Source of the DNA: Hymenobacter sp. UV11
Lineage (GTDB): Bacteria > Bacteroidota > Bacteroidia > Cytophagales > Hymenobacteraceae
DNA: 64,000 nucleotides
Assembly (NCBI RefSeq): GCF_004684095.1
Contig: NZ_SRII01000002.1
Span: 1-64,000 of the forward strand
Reading direction: 5' to 3'
Part shown: piece by piece, positions 25,314-34,959 of the stretch
Layout of the letters: every line of letters starts with the position of its first letter
Numbering within the stretch: the stretch's first letter is position 1
The notes under the pieces: model-generated
What the model saw: the letters and a program-made list of their open reading frames with translations, nothing else
Told to the model about the DNA's origin: nothing
The model's database searches: none
Position numbers and translations under genes: made by a program

Positions 25314-26924
25314 ATGAAAACGTCCCTGCCCCGTCCGATTTTGTCGAAAGCCACCACCTGGGCCCGCTGGGTGGCCGCGCTGGGCCTCAGTGTGGGCCTG
25401 GCCCACCCGGCATTGGCTCAATTGCCCGCGCCAGCTACGGTGGCGCTCACGGTGCCGGCGGCGCTGGCCAGCTCGCCGTTTAATGTAGCGCGGTCGCTGC
25501 AGGTGCCGGCGGGCTTTGCCATTGCGGTGTATGCGCGGGTGCCGGGGGCGCGGTTTCTGGCCGTCACGCCCGATGGTAATTTGCTGGTGTCGCAGCCCGG
25601 CGCGGGCAAGGTGAGCCTGGTGCGGCCGGGCACCGCGGGCGGCCAGCCAGTGGTCACGGACTTCGTGACCGGCCTACGCCAGCCGCACGATATGGTGTTT
25701 CACATCATCGGCACCACCACCTACCTCTACCTAAGCGAGAGCAACCAGATAAACCGCTACGTGTACCAGGCCGGCGACCTCACCGGCCAGAGCCGCCAAG
25801 TGGTCATCACGGGCCTGCCCGACGCCAGTACGCCCGAGCTGCAAGGCGCCTACGGCCACCAGCTCAAGAACCTAGCCCTCGATGGCACCCACAAGCTCTA
25901 CGTGAGCATTGCCTCAACCTGCAACGCCTGCCTTTCTGATACTCAGAGCGACCCCGTGCGCGGCGCCATCTACCAGTACGATGCCGATGGCACCAACCGC
26001 CGGCTCTTTGCCCGCGGCCTGCGCAATGCCGAGGGCCTGGCTTTCGTGCCCGGCACCAATACGCTGTGGGTAGCCGTGAACAACCGCGACAACACGCCCT
26101 ACCCCTTCGACGACGGCTCGGGCAAGTATGGGCAAGTGATTGCCGAATACGTGGATAACCACCCGCCCGACGAGTTTACCCAAGTAAACGACGGCGCGAA
26201 TTACGGCTGGCCATTCTTCAACCCCAACCCCGACACGAGCACCGGCATGGACAACATGCCCTTCGACCGCGACTACGACTTCAACCGCGACGGCCACGTG
26301 GACGTGGCCACCATGACGCGCATCAGCAAGGGCATTCAGGCGCATTCGGCGGCGCTGGGCCTCACGTTTTTGCAGGGCACCAAATTTCCGGCGGCGTATA
26401 ACAATGGGGCTGTTATCGCCCTGCACGGCTCCTGGAACCGCACCACGCCCACCGGCTACAAAGTGGTGTATTTCCCCTGGAATGCCGCCACCAAACTGCC
26501 CGGCGCCCAAACCGACCTGGTAGCCGGCTTCACCGACCTCAGCGCTGGCAGCGCCTGGGGCCGCCCCGTCGATACGGCCGTGGACCCGCAGGGCCGCATC
26601 CTCATCTCCGACGACCAGAGCGGCACCATCTACCAGCTCACCGCGCCGGCCGCGCCGCTGGCCACCAGCGCGGCCAAGGCCGTAGCCACCGCCCAGCTCT
26701 ACCCCAACCCCAGCGGCACCGGCCCCGCCACCCTCGACCTCACTGCCCTACCCCCCGGCTCCTACACCATCACGGTGCTCGACCTACTAGGTCGCGCCGT
26801 GCAGGCTACCCAGCAAGCCGTCGGCGGCACGCGCGTCGAAGTAGCAGGGGTAGGCAGCGGCTCGTACCTCGTGCGGGTGCAGGGCGCGGGCATCAACCAA
26901 GTGCTGCGCGTAGTGAAGAAGTAA
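25314..26924 (+). CDS. glucose/sorbosone dehydrogenase-like beta-propeller with T9SS type A sorting domain
   Basis: A 536-residue protein. A signal peptide (to about residue 35) precedes a quinoprotein-type beta-propeller: SLQVPAGFAIAVYARVPGAR, NAEGLAFVPGTNTLWVAVNN and DGANYGWPFFNPNP are typical of the sorbosone/glucose dehydrogenase (PQQ-dependent) family. The last 80 residues (AQLYPNPSGTG, LDLLGRAVQ, SYLVRVQ) form a type IX secretion sorting domain, so the enzyme should be exported to the surface or medium. Whether PQQ is bound cannot be confirmed, and no PQQ synthesis genes are in the window. The SMP-30 gene lies 88 bp upstream. Confidence 0.85.
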   Translation: MKTSLPRPILSKATTWARWVAALGLSVGLAHPALAQLPAPATVALTVPAALASSPFNVARSLQVPAGFAIAVYARVPGARFLAVTPDGNLLVSQPGAGKVSLVRPGTAGGQPVVTDFVTGLRQPHDMVFHIIGTTTYLYLSESNQINRYVYQAGDLTGQSRQVVITGLPDASTPELQGAYGHQLKNLALDGTHKLYVSIASTCNACLSDTQSDPVRGAIYQYDADGTNRRLFARGLRNAEGLAFVPGTNTLWVAVNNRDNTPYPFDDGSGKYGQVIAEYVDNHPPDEFTQVNDGANYGWPFFNPNPDTSTGMDNMPFDRDYDFNRDGHVDVATMTRISKGIQAHSAALGLTFLQGTKFPAAYNNGAVIALHGSWNRTTPTGYKVVYFPWNAATKLPGAQTDLVAGFTDLSAGSAWGRPVDTAVDPQGRILISDDQSGTIYQLTAPAAPLATSAAKAVATAQLYPNPSGTGPATLDLTALPPGSYTITVLDLLGRAVQATQQAVGGTRVEVAGVGSGSYLVRVQGAGINQVLRVVKK

Positions 26925-26973
26925 GCGAATCTGTAGAATAAGGAAACAGGCTTTATGAAGTAAGAAAAGCCTA

Positions 26974-27078
26974 AAAGGCCGTCATGCTGAGCTTGTCGAA
27001 GCATCTTGGTCGCGTCGTTGGAGTATTACCCTAACGATGCGACCAAGATGCTTCGACAAGCTCAGCATGACGGCCTTT
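26974..27078. repeat. intergenic palindrome, GTCATGCTGAGCTTG family, 40-bp arms
   Basis: Complementary arms 26974-27013 and 27039-27078 with a loop of about 25 bp. It lies between convergent genes. Confidence 0.95.
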
Positions 27079-27120
27079 GGTACTTGTAATTAAAGGTTTA
27101 TCAAGCGTTTGTCGTCGCCA

Positions 27121-29376
27121 CTACTTGTGTTTCGCCGCGGCCGACTTGCCTTTGCCACCAAGCTTCTTAGCGGGGGTAGGGCTGCCGGCTTTCGCGCCAG
27201 TCATCGGGAAGCCGCGCTGCTTCATCAGGGCGTCAATCTTGGGTTCGCGGCCGCGGAAGGCGCGGTAGCCCACAGCCGGGTCGATGGTGTTGCCCACCGT
27301 GAACACGTTCTTCCGCAGGCGCTCGGCCACGGCTTTGTCGTAGGGCCCGCCGGCCTCGGTGAAGGCGCTGAAGCCGTCGGCCGCCAACACCACCGACCAT
27401 AAGTAAGAGTAGTAGCCCGCCGAGTAGCCATCGGAGGAAAACACGTGCGAGAACTGCGGCGTGCGATGGCGCATCACCAGCTCGTGGGGCATGCCCAGCT
27501 CGGCCAGGGTTTCGCGCTCAAACTTGTCGGGGTCGATAACCTTATCGCCGGCCAGGTGCAGCTTCATATCAACGAGCGCGCTGGCCATAAACTCGGTCGT
27601 GGCAAAGCCCTCGTTGAAGGTGCTGGCCTTGTTGATGCGGTCCACTAGCGCCTGTGGAATAGGCTTGCCGGTTTGGTAGTGCAGCGCGAAGCGGTTGAGT
27701 ACCTGGGGGGTAGGGAGCCAGTTTTCGAGCAGCTGCGACGGAAACTCCACGTAGTCGCGCACCACGCTCGTGCCCGCCAGCGTGGGGTAGGTCACGTTGG
27801 ATGACAAGCCGTGCAGCGCGTGGCCAAACTCGTGAAACAGCGTCGTGGCATCGGTCCAGGAGATGAGCACTGGCTCACCGGGTTTGCCCTTCACGAAGTT
27901 GGCGTTATTGGAAACGATGGTCGTGACCTCCTTGCCGTCGAGGCGCTCCTGCTTGCGGTAGGCGTTCATCCAGGCGCCCGAGTTTTTGCCGGGCCGGGCG
28001 TAAGGGTCAAAGTACCACAGGCCCACCTGCTTGCCAGTGGTTTTGTCGTTCACCTGCCACACCTGCACGTCGGGGTGGTACACGGGCACGTCGGTCACGG
28101 GCAAAAAGGCGAAGTTGAATAATTCGCCGGCCACCCAGAACATACCCTCTCGCATTTTATCGAGCTGTAAGTACTGCTTCACCTCGTCCTGGTCGAGGTC
28201 GTAGCGGTCCTTGCGCACCTTTTCGGCGTAGTAACGGTAGTCCCAGGGCTCGATTTTGAAGTCGGCCGGGGCGCCTTCTTTTTTGGCCAGGGTCAGCATG
28301 TCGGCCACTTCCTCGTGCACGCGGGCCACGGCGGGCTTCCACATTTCCAGCATTAAAGCCATCGCCTTTTCCGGCGACTTCATCATGGTGTTGTCGAGGC
28401 GCAGGTGGGCGTGGGTGGGGTAGCCCAGCAGCTTGGCGCGCTCGGCGCGCAGCTGCAAAATCTGGGTGATAATCGCGTTGTTGTCGTGCGCGTTGCCGTT
28501 GTCGCCGCGGTTCGTGAACATGCGCCACGCCTTCTGGCGCAGCGCCCGCTGGTCGGAGTAAGTCAGAAACGGGTCAATCGACGAGCGCGTATTCGTGATG
28601 ACGCCCGCCGCGTCCAGCTTGCGCGTGGCCGCCGTAGTCTTGGCCGCCTCGCGCAGCGAGGCCGGCAGTCCGCCCAGGTCCTTATCCGTTTTCAGCACCA
28701 GCACCGAGTCGGCCTCCTCCGCCAGCACATTCTGCTGAAATCGCGTGAAAAGCCCCGCCAGCTGCTGATTTATCTGCGAAAGCCGCGTCTTGGCCGTGGC
28801 GTCGAGCTTGGCCCCAGCGCGCACAAACGCCTTGTAGCGCACCTCCACCAGGCGCTGCTGCTCCGGCGTGAGCTTCTTCTTATCGGGCGAATTATATACG
28901 GCCTCAATGCGCTTAAACAACGCCGTATTCTGCGTAATCTGGTCGTTGAAAGCGGCCATGCGCGGCGCCATTTCGCGCGCTACCCCGCTAAAAGCGGCGT
29001 CGTTCAGGGTCGAGTTCCACACGCCGTACACGGCCTCTACCCGGTCCAGCGCCGCCCCGCTGCGCTCCAATGTCGCAATGGTGTTGTCAAACGTCGGCGC
29101 CTGCGGACTACTGGCAATGGTATTGATTTCGGCCAGGTTCTCGGCCATCGCCGCCTCCATCGCGGGCTTGAAGTCGGCCACTTTTACCTGGTCGAAGGCC
29201 GGCACGCCGCCATGATTGCCGCCCCACGTCTGCAGGAGCGGTTGGTTGGCACGGGTAGCCACGGTGATGGTAGGAGCAGTTTGCGCCATGCTGAGGGTAG
29301 GGGAGCCAGCCGCCAGACCAAGCGCCGCCAGCAAGCTGGCAAGGCGCCGATTGGCAAGGTTAGGAAATAAATACAT
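27121..29376 (-). CDS. M3 family metallopeptidase (peptidyl-dipeptidase Dcp/oligopeptidase A type)
   Basis: A 751-residue zinc peptidase. The active site HEFGH lies in TTLFHEFGHALHGLSS, with the third ligand in VEFPSQLLENW. The N-terminus has a signal peptide (MYLFPNLANRRLASLLAALG, ending near AQT), so it probably works in the periplasm, trimming oligopeptides. The C-terminus ends in a basic Lys/Ala tail (KKLGGKGKSAAAKHK). The ATG at 29374-29376 is chosen; the in-frame TTG just before it adds one residue only. It follows the DUF885 peptidase gene, separated by a palindrome. Confidence 0.92.
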   Translation of the reverse strand: MYLFPNLANRRLASLLAALGLAAGSPTLSMAQTAPTITVATRANQPLLQTWGGNHGGVPAFDQVKVADFKPAMEAAMAENLAEINTIASSPQAPTFDNTIATLERSGAALDRVEAVYGVWNSTLNDAAFSGVAREMAPRMAAFNDQITQNTALFKRIEAVYNSPDKKKLTPEQQRLVEVRYKAFVRAGAKLDATAKTRLSQINQQLAGLFTRFQQNVLAEEADSVLVLKTDKDLGGLPASLREAAKTTAATRKLDAAGVITNTRSSIDPFLTYSDQRALRQKAWRMFTNRGDNGNAHDNNAIITQILQLRAERAKLLGYPTHAHLRLDNTMMKSPEKAMALMLEMWKPAVARVHEEVADMLTLAKKEGAPADFKIEPWDYRYYAEKVRKDRYDLDQDEVKQYLQLDKMREGMFWVAGELFNFAFLPVTDVPVYHPDVQVWQVNDKTTGKQVGLWYFDPYARPGKNSGAWMNAYRKQERLDGKEVTTIVSNNANFVKGKPGEPVLISWTDATTLFHEFGHALHGLSSNVTYPTLAGTSVVRDYVEFPSQLLENWLPTPQVLNRFALHYQTGKPIPQALVDRINKASTFNEGFATTEFMASALVDMKLHLAGDKVIDPDKFERETLAELGMPHELVMRHRTPQFSHVFSSDGYSAGYYSYLWSVVLAADGFSAFTEAGGPYDKAVAERLRKNVFTVGNTIDPAVGYRAFRGREPKIDALMKQRGFPMTGAKAGSPTPAKKLGGKGKSAAAKHK

Positions 29377-29451
29377 CAAAAAACAACGGGAAGAAGGCCG
29401 GTAGTTGTTCCGGCGCGGGTAGCAGAACTATAAAGTAAGCAGGTTAAAGTA

Positions 29452-29550
29452 ACAGCAGAACGTCATGCTGAGCTTGTCGAAGCATCTTGGCCGCATCGTT
29501 AGGCGGCGTGGTAGAGATGCTTCGACAAGCTCAGCATGACGTTCTTCTGT
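29452..29550. repeat. intergenic palindrome, GTCATGCTGAGCTTG family
   Basis: Near-complementary arms of about 30 bp with a loop of about 25 bp between two tandem minus-strand peptidase genes. The loop is different from that of other copies. Confidence 0.9.
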
Positions 29551-29581
29551 TAACCAAAAAAGGGGGGGTAGGGCGCTCTGG

Positions 29582-31387
29582 CTATTTCTGCTTGGCCGCC
29601 CAGGCGTCCATTTTCTTCTCCAGTACCGCCAGCGGCATCACGCCATCTTTCAGCAGTTCATCGTGAAAGTCGCTGAGCTTGAACTTGCTACCCAGCTCCT
29701 TTTCGTAGCGGGTGCGCAGCTCGCGGATTTTGAGCTGGCCGGTCTTGTAGCTCAGCGCTTGGCCCGGAATGGCCATGTAGCGCTCAATCTCGGCCGTGGC
29801 GCCGTCCTCGCTAATCGGCTCATTATCCATCATATACTTAATAGCCTCTTCGCGGGTCATGTTGCGCGAGTGCAATCCTGTGTCCACCACCAGGCGCACC
29901 GCCCGGTGCATCTCGTCGCCGAGCGCGCCCATGTACTGGTAGGGGTCGGTGTAAAGGCCTAGCTCCTTGCCTAGGCTCTCGGAGTAGAGCGCCCAGCCCT
30001 CGCCCATAGCGCCGTACCAGGCAAACTGCCGAAACTTGGGCAAGTCCTTGTTTTCCTGCTGCAATGATATCTGGTAGTGGTGGCCCGGAATGGCCTCGTG
30101 CAGAAACAGCGACTCCATGCCCGAGGTAGTGTTAAACTTGGTAGCGTCGGCAATTGGCACGTAGAACACGCCCGGCCGCGCGCCATCCGGCGAGCCAGGG
30201 TTGTACTCAGCCGAAGCCGAAGCTTCGCGGAATTTCTCGGTCTGCCGAATCTCAAACGGCGTTTTAGGCGTGTGCCCAAACATCTTTTTCAGGTTGGGGT
30301 CGATAGTCGCCTGAATCTTGCGGAACGCATCAAGCACCTCCTTCGGCGACTTGTAGGGCGTAAATTTCTTGTCCGTCTTCAGGTAGTTGAAAAACGCCGG
30401 CAAGTCGCCCTTGAAGCCCACCTGCGCCTTTACCTTCTCCATCTCGCCCTTGATGCGCGCCACTTCCGAGAGGCCCGTCTGGTAGATTTCCTGCGGCGTT
30501 TTGGCGGTGGTAGTCCAGTACGCTACGTCGTAGGTGTACATGCCCGCCCCACCCGGCACGGCCGAAATACCGCTTGTGGTCCGCGATTTGGGCAGGTATT
30601 CCGTCGCCAGGAAGTTGCCTAGCTTCTGGTAAGTGGGCACCAGCTCGGTCATAATCGCCTTCTTATAAGCCGCCGTGATACGCTGCTTATCAGCGTCCGA
30701 AAAGTCCTTGGGCAGCATCTTAATGGGCCCGTAGAACAGCGACTGCGTGGGGTCCGTCACCACAATGTCCTTGCCGCGCATCTGCGGAATCATCTTCGTC
30801 ACCAGCGCTTTGGGCAGCACTACCCCCGCCTTCATGCCCCGGCGGAAGTTGCCGATGGCCGAGTCGGCCCACAGCGTGAAGCCGTGCACCCGGCCCAGCC
30901 AGTTGTCGTAGTCCTTCACCGTCTTAAACGGCTGGTTGCCCGCCCCCGAGCCGTACTGGCCCAGCGTAATGGGCAGCCCCCAAAACTGCTGAAACGGCAT
31001 CATCCAGGTGTTCAGCTTCAGGCCGGCCAGGCGCTGCTGCATCTCGTACTGAAAAATGTCGTAGCTGATTTTATCATTGTCGTCCAGCGTGTTGCGGTCA
31101 AATTTCTCCAGACGCGTCAGGTAGTTCTGATAAAATGCGCCGAGCGTATCGCGAAAAGCCTGGGTCTGGTCGTTGGGCAGCTGGTCGTTGAAGCGGCTGT
31201 CGCCCTGGCCAGTGGCGGCCAGCGGGTCAAGGCGCGACTGCTTCTCCCAATACTGGCTGAATAAGCCGTTCAGGTCCGAATTACCGGCGCCGGTGCCGGC
31301 CGTGGTTTTATCAGTAGTGGTGCCCGACTGGCAGCCGGCCAGTCCCAAAACGGCCATCGCAATGGCCGCCTGCGCGAAGTATTTCAT
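29582..31387 (-). CDS. DUF885 lipoprotein, putative zinc peptidase
   Basis: A 601-residue lipoprotein (lipobox in VLGLAGCQSG, Cys19). The C-terminal half has HEAIPGHHYQISLQ, the HExxxH-like zinc motif of the DUF885 family, with downstream acidic residues (GWALYSESLGKELG). Members are predicted carboxypeptidase- or aminopeptidase-like enzymes. Expected at the periplasmic face of a membrane. It begins at the ATG at 31385-31387, and its minus-strand leader contains CCCTACCCCCCC. With the M3 peptidase and POT transporter it fits peptide scavenging, which is inference from function rather than operon structure. Confidence 0.88.
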   Translation of the reverse strand: MKYFAQAAIAMAVLGLAGCQSGTTTDKTTAGTGAGNSDLNGLFSQYWEKQSRLDPLAATGQGDSRFNDQLPNDQTQAFRDTLGAFYQNYLTRLEKFDRNTLDDNDKISYDIFQYEMQQRLAGLKLNTWMMPFQQFWGLPITLGQYGSGAGNQPFKTVKDYDNWLGRVHGFTLWADSAIGNFRRGMKAGVVLPKALVTKMIPQMRGKDIVVTDPTQSLFYGPIKMLPKDFSDADKQRITAAYKKAIMTELVPTYQKLGNFLATEYLPKSRTTSGISAVPGGAGMYTYDVAYWTTTAKTPQEIYQTGLSEVARIKGEMEKVKAQVGFKGDLPAFFNYLKTDKKFTPYKSPKEVLDAFRKIQATIDPNLKKMFGHTPKTPFEIRQTEKFREASASAEYNPGSPDGARPGVFYVPIADATKFNTTSGMESLFLHEAIPGHHYQISLQQENKDLPKFRQFAWYGAMGEGWALYSESLGKELGLYTDPYQYMGALGDEMHRAVRLVVDTGLHSRNMTREEAIKYMMDNEPISEDGATAEIERYMAIPGQALSYKTGQLKIRELRTRYEKELGSKFKLSDFHDELLKDGVMPLAVLEKKMDAWAAKQK

Positions 31388-31442
31388 GGAAAAGAGGGGG
31401 GGTAGGGAGGGAATAATTGGATGGATTAAATCAAAACCCGCC

Positions 31443-31556
31443 TGTCATTGCGAGCGCAACGAAGTGGAGCGCGGCAATCTTTCCTTCACGTCAGGGTTAG
31501 TACCACAACGAAAAGCAAAGATTGCCGCGCTCCACTTCGTTGCGCTCGCAATGACA
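31443..31556. repeat. intergenic palindrome, GTCATTGCGAGCG family, 40-bp arms
   Basis: Perfect arms 31443-31482 and 31517-31556 with a 34-bp loop, between two tandem minus-strand genes. Confidence 0.95.
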
Positions 31557-31589
31557 AACAAAAATAAGCGGCACGCAAAGCCAGCAGCT

Positions 31590-34226
31590 TTATTCTGCCT
31601 GGCTCGCCTCGTACTCGTCGAGCTTTTTGAGCACCGCGCTGATGTCCTCGGTCAGTAGCACTACCACGGCGCCGTCGGGCGCGGTAGCCAGCACGTGGTC
31701 AATGGCTTTCAGCTCGTTCTCGATGTAGGTAATGGGCAGCTCCGGCTTGTCGAGGCGCAGGCCGCGGGTCATAATCTCGCGCAGCTGCTCGGCGGTTTTG
31801 CCGCGCAGGTCGCGGTCCTGGCGCAAAATAACCTCGTCGAAAACGCGGCCCGCAATGCGCGAAAAGCCCAGCGTGTCTTCGTCGCGGCGGTCGCCCAGGC
31901 CCGATACCACGCCAATCTTGCGGGTTGCCGTGGTGGCGTCCATAAACTCGGCAAAGCGCGTGATGCCGGCCGTGTTGTGGGCATAGTCCACAATCACCTC
32001 GAAGCGCGGAAATTTGTACACGTTCATGCGGCCCGGCGTCTTGGTGCCCGACGGGATAAAGGTGCGGAAAGCCGTCTTAATGGTGTCCTTATCGAAGCCC
32101 GCCAGGTAGCCCGCCAGCGCGGCCGCCAGCGCGTTTTCGATGTTGAAGCCAGCCCTACCCCCCAGCGTAACCGGGAACTCGGCCGCCCGGTCGATGCGCA
32201 GCTTGTACGAATTCTTGTAAATCGTGAGGTAGCCTTCCTCGTACACCGCTGCCACGCCGCCGGCCTCCACGTGCTCCTGAATGCGCGGGTTCTGGTCATT
32301 CATGGAGAAGTAAGCCACCCGGCACTCCAGGTTGCGGCCCATCTCGTACACCAGGTCGTCGTCGGCGTTGAGCACAGCCCAGCCGTATTTATGTACCGTG
32401 CGGGGCAGCACGCCCTTCACGGCGGCCATTTCCTCCACCGTGTAGATGTCGCGCATGCCCAGGTGGTCGGCCGCCACGTTGGTCACCACCGCAATGTCGC
32501 AGGTGTGAAAGCCCAGGCCCGAGCGCAGCATGCCGCCGCGCGCCGTTTCGAGCACCGCGTAGTTGATGGTGGGGTCGCGCAGCACAAACTCGGCGCTTTG
32601 GCTGCCCGTGCAGTCGCCCTTTTGCAGCTGAACTCCCTGAATATAAATGCCATCGGTAGTGGTGAAGCCCACTTTGTAACCAATGCTGCTCACCAGGTGC
32701 GCGATGAGGCGCGTAGTGGTCGTTTTGCCGTTGGTGCCCGTGACAGCGATAATCGGCACCCGCGCCGTGCTGCCGGGCGGAAACAGCATGTCCACGACCG
32801 GCGCGGCCACGTTGCGGGCCAGGCCCTCGGTAGGGGCAATGTGCATGCGGAAGCCGGGGGCGGCGTTCACCTCGATTACGGCGCCGCGCGTCTGGTTCAG
32901 CGGAATGGCAATGTCGCTGGTTAGCATGTCGATGCCGCAGATGTCGAGGCCCACGATACCGGCCACGCGCTCGGCCAGCAGCACATTATACGGGTCCACG
33001 AGGTCGGTTACGTCGGTGGCCGTGCCGCCGGTGCTGATGTTGGCGGTGCTCTTCAGGTATAGCGTTTCGCCGGCCGGTAGCACCGAGTCCAGGGCCAGGT
33101 CGCGGCCCTTCAGGATGTCGAGCGTGTGCTGGTCAGCCTTGATGGATGTGAGCACTTTCTCGTGCCCTACCCCCCTGCGCGGGTCCTCATTCACCTTGTC
33201 AATAAGCTGCTGCACAGTACGTTCGCCATTGCCCACCACGGCGGCCGGCGTGCGCTTGGCAGCCGCAATGAGCTTGCCGTTCACCACCAGCAGGCGGTAG
33301 TCGTCGCCCTGCACGAACTGCTCCACAATTACGGCGCGCGAGTATTCTTTGGCCGCTTTGAGGCCCGCCGCGGCGTCTTCCCAGTTGGTGATGTGGATGG
33401 TGGCGCCCTTGCCGTGGTTGCCGTCGAGCGGCTTGGTCACGATAGGAAAGCCCAACTCCTCGATGGCGTCGCGCAGGCCGTCTTCCGAGTACACGGTAGT
33501 GCCGCGCGGCACCGGCACGCCGCCATCGTCGAGCATGGCCTTGGTGCGGTTCTTATTGCCGGCCACCTCTACCCCCGCGTGCGAGGTCAGGTTGGTGGTA
33601 GTGGCCCAGATGCGGCGCTGGTTCACGCCGTAGCCGAGCTGGATGATGTTGCTGTTTTTCAGCTGAATGTACGGGATGTTACGCGAGGCCGCCTCTGCCA
33701 CGATGCTGTAGGTGCTGGGCCCAATAAACTCCTCCTCCCGAATGTCGTGCAGCTCGTCGATAACGGGCTTGAGGACGAATTCTTCGCCCTTGCAAAGTGC
33801 CTCCACCAGCTCCACGGCGGCCTGGGCGGCGTAGCGGCCGGCGCGCTCCTCCTGGTAGGCAAACACCACGTACTCTACCCCCTCCTCGCGGGCCGGGTAG
33901 CTCTTGCCCCAGAATACCGGCATGCCGGCCCGGCGCTGCAGCTCCAGCGCCACATGCTGAATGACGTGGCCCAGTGGCTCACCGTCGGCCAGCTGCTGCT
34001 GCGTCAGGGGCGGGTGCTTGGCCAGCTGCTTGCTCGAGTGGCGGCCCGGCTCGTGCGGCTTCCCAATCTGGGGTAGCAGGGTGGTCAGGCGCTCGGCAAA
34101 ACCCTCCAGGGTATTGCTCCATTCGCCGGCAAGTTCTTGTAAATCAACTTTACATACAATGAGTCGGTAGTGCTTCACCGACCAGTAGCTCGGGCCGCGC
34201 ATCGTGCGCAGGTCAATAATCTTCAT
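31590..34226 (-). CDS. cphA: cyanophycin synthetase
   Basis: An 878-residue protein, the normal length for CphA. The N-terminal domain begins MKIIDLRTMRGPSYWSVKHY. A central ATP-grasp domain (GFPIVTKPLDGNHGKGATIH, VEQFVQGDDYRLLVVNGKLI) is followed by a Mur ligase-like domain with the P-loop VTGTNGKTTTTRLI and ENALAAALAGY. It makes multi-L-arginyl-poly-L-aspartate, a nitrogen storage polymer, from Asp and Arg with ATP. The ATG at 34224-34226 gives the conserved N-terminus. No cyanophycinase or isoaspartyl peptidase gene is next to it in the window. Confidence 0.95.
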   Translation of the reverse strand: MKIIDLRTMRGPSYWSVKHYRLIVCKVDLQELAGEWSNTLEGFAERLTTLLPQIGKPHEPGRHSSKQLAKHPPLTQQQLADGEPLGHVIQHVALELQRRAGMPVFWGKSYPAREEGVEYVVFAYQEERAGRYAAQAAVELVEALCKGEEFVLKPVIDELHDIREEEFIGPSTYSIVAEAASRNIPYIQLKNSNIIQLGYGVNQRRIWATTTNLTSHAGVEVAGNKNRTKAMLDDGGVPVPRGTTVYSEDGLRDAIEELGFPIVTKPLDGNHGKGATIHITNWEDAAAGLKAAKEYSRAVIVEQFVQGDDYRLLVVNGKLIAAAKRTPAAVVGNGERTVQQLIDKVNEDPRRGVGHEKVLTSIKADQHTLDILKGRDLALDSVLPAGETLYLKSTANISTGGTATDVTDLVDPYNVLLAERVAGIVGLDICGIDMLTSDIAIPLNQTRGAVIEVNAAPGFRMHIAPTEGLARNVAAPVVDMLFPPGSTARVPIIAVTGTNGKTTTTRLIAHLVSSIGYKVGFTTTDGIYIQGVQLQKGDCTGSQSAEFVLRDPTINYAVLETARGGMLRSGLGFHTCDIAVVTNVAADHLGMRDIYTVEEMAAVKGVLPRTVHKYGWAVLNADDDLVYEMGRNLECRVAYFSMNDQNPRIQEHVEAGGVAAVYEEGYLTIYKNSYKLRIDRAAEFPVTLGGRAGFNIENALAAALAGYLAGFDKDTIKTAFRTFIPSGTKTPGRMNVYKFPRFEVIVDYAHNTAGITRFAEFMDATTATRKIGVVSGLGDRRDEDTLGFSRIAGRVFDEVILRQDRDLRGKTAEQLREIMTRGLRLDKPELPITYIENELKAIDHVLATAPDGAVVVLLTEDISAVLKKLDEYEASQAE

Positions 34227-34561
34227 ATAGCCAGGGCAAGGATAAGCCGCCAGCTCAGCCAGCGGCTTAGCAATGTAGGCACGGCGGGGCTTATTTGGGT
34301 ATCGGGGGCCTCTGAGTAGCCAGCAGGGCCTGCTAAGCTCCCACATCTAGGCCCTACCCCCCTTCGAAACGAAGAACCGACTGCAAGCTTAAAAAGCGCG
34401 ACTTTTACCGCAATAAAACTCTAAATAATCAACTAATTATGCCACATTCTCGTAAAAGATGTAGTAGCTAACCACTTAGTATCTACGGTGGGCAGCGTGC
34501 TAGCTCAAGGGCTGATGAACCGCCCGCACCTTCTTTCCATAAGCCGAAAATCATTACGACT
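34227..34561. other. intergenic region between divergent genes
   Basis: 335 bases between cphA and a small lipoprotein gene. The left part is GC-rich and contains one CCCTACCCCCC motif (34352). The part around 34385-34490 is AT-rich and probably carries promoters for both directions, but no clear TTTG/TAnnTTTG pair is visible. Confidence 0.5.
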
Positions 34562-34813
34562 ATGCAAATCAAGACAATCCTTATTGCTGCCGCTATAAGC
34601 GTAGGCCTGGTTAGTTGCTCACACAATATCAGTGGTGTGAATTCTAGTGACCCATACGTGGCCGAGCAGGCTCAAAAGGCACAGATGCTGAAAGACCAGG
34701 TTGACACGCAGAAAAGACTGGTAGACGCCGAAAAGCAGAAGCTGAAGTCTCTGGAGCTGCAGCTCGAAGGAGCCAAGCAGAACCTGAAAGGCCGCAAAAT
34801 GACCGGTAGCTAG
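34562..34813 (+). CDS. small coiled-coil lipoprotein
   Basis: An 83-residue protein with a lipoprotein leader (MQIKTILIAAAISVGLVSCS, acylated Cys19). From about residue 32 onward a charged heptad-like helix (QKAQMLKDQVDTQKRLVDAE) suggests a coiled coil, as in Lpp-like or spacer lipoproteins. Function unknown. The gene is less GC-rich than its neighbours. A strong shared terminator follows directly. Confidence 0.8.
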   Translation: MQIKTILIAAAISVGLVSCSHNISGVNSSDPYVAEQAQKAQMLKDQVDTQKRLVDAEKQKLKSLELQLEGAKQNLKGRKMTGS

Positions 34814-34825
34814 CCTATTAGCTTA

Positions 34826-34880
34826 CCTCCAAACAAAAACCCCACCCGGCAGCTGCCAGGTGGGGTTTTTGTTTGGAGGT
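34826..34880. terminator. bidirectional terminator shared by lipoprotein gene and tRNA-Cys
   Basis: Arms 34826-34847 and 34859-34880 are complementary and contain CCCC/GGGG stems flanked by A- and T-runs, so it can end transcripts from both strands. The right arm overlaps the last four bases of the tRNA gene. Confidence 0.88.
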
Positions 34881-34947
34881 AACGGGCGGATTCGAACCGC
34901 CGTAGGAGGTTTTGCAGACCTCTACCTAGCCGCTCGGTCACGTTACC
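34877..34947 (-). tRNA. tRNA-Cys (GCA)
   Basis: 71 bases on the minus strand. The acceptor stem pairs GGTAACG (5') with CGTTACC (3'). The anticodon loop CTGCAAA gives anticodon GCA. The T-arm is GGCGGTTCGAATCCGCC, and the discriminator base is U, as expected for cysteine. CCA is not encoded. Confidence 0.96.
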
Positions 34948-34959
34948 GGCTTGGGGGCA

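Noticed and set aside
31695..32924. Long plus-strand open frame opposite cphA
   Set aside because: An antisense shadow of a high-GC gene; composition is His/Arg/Val-rich and without any domain.
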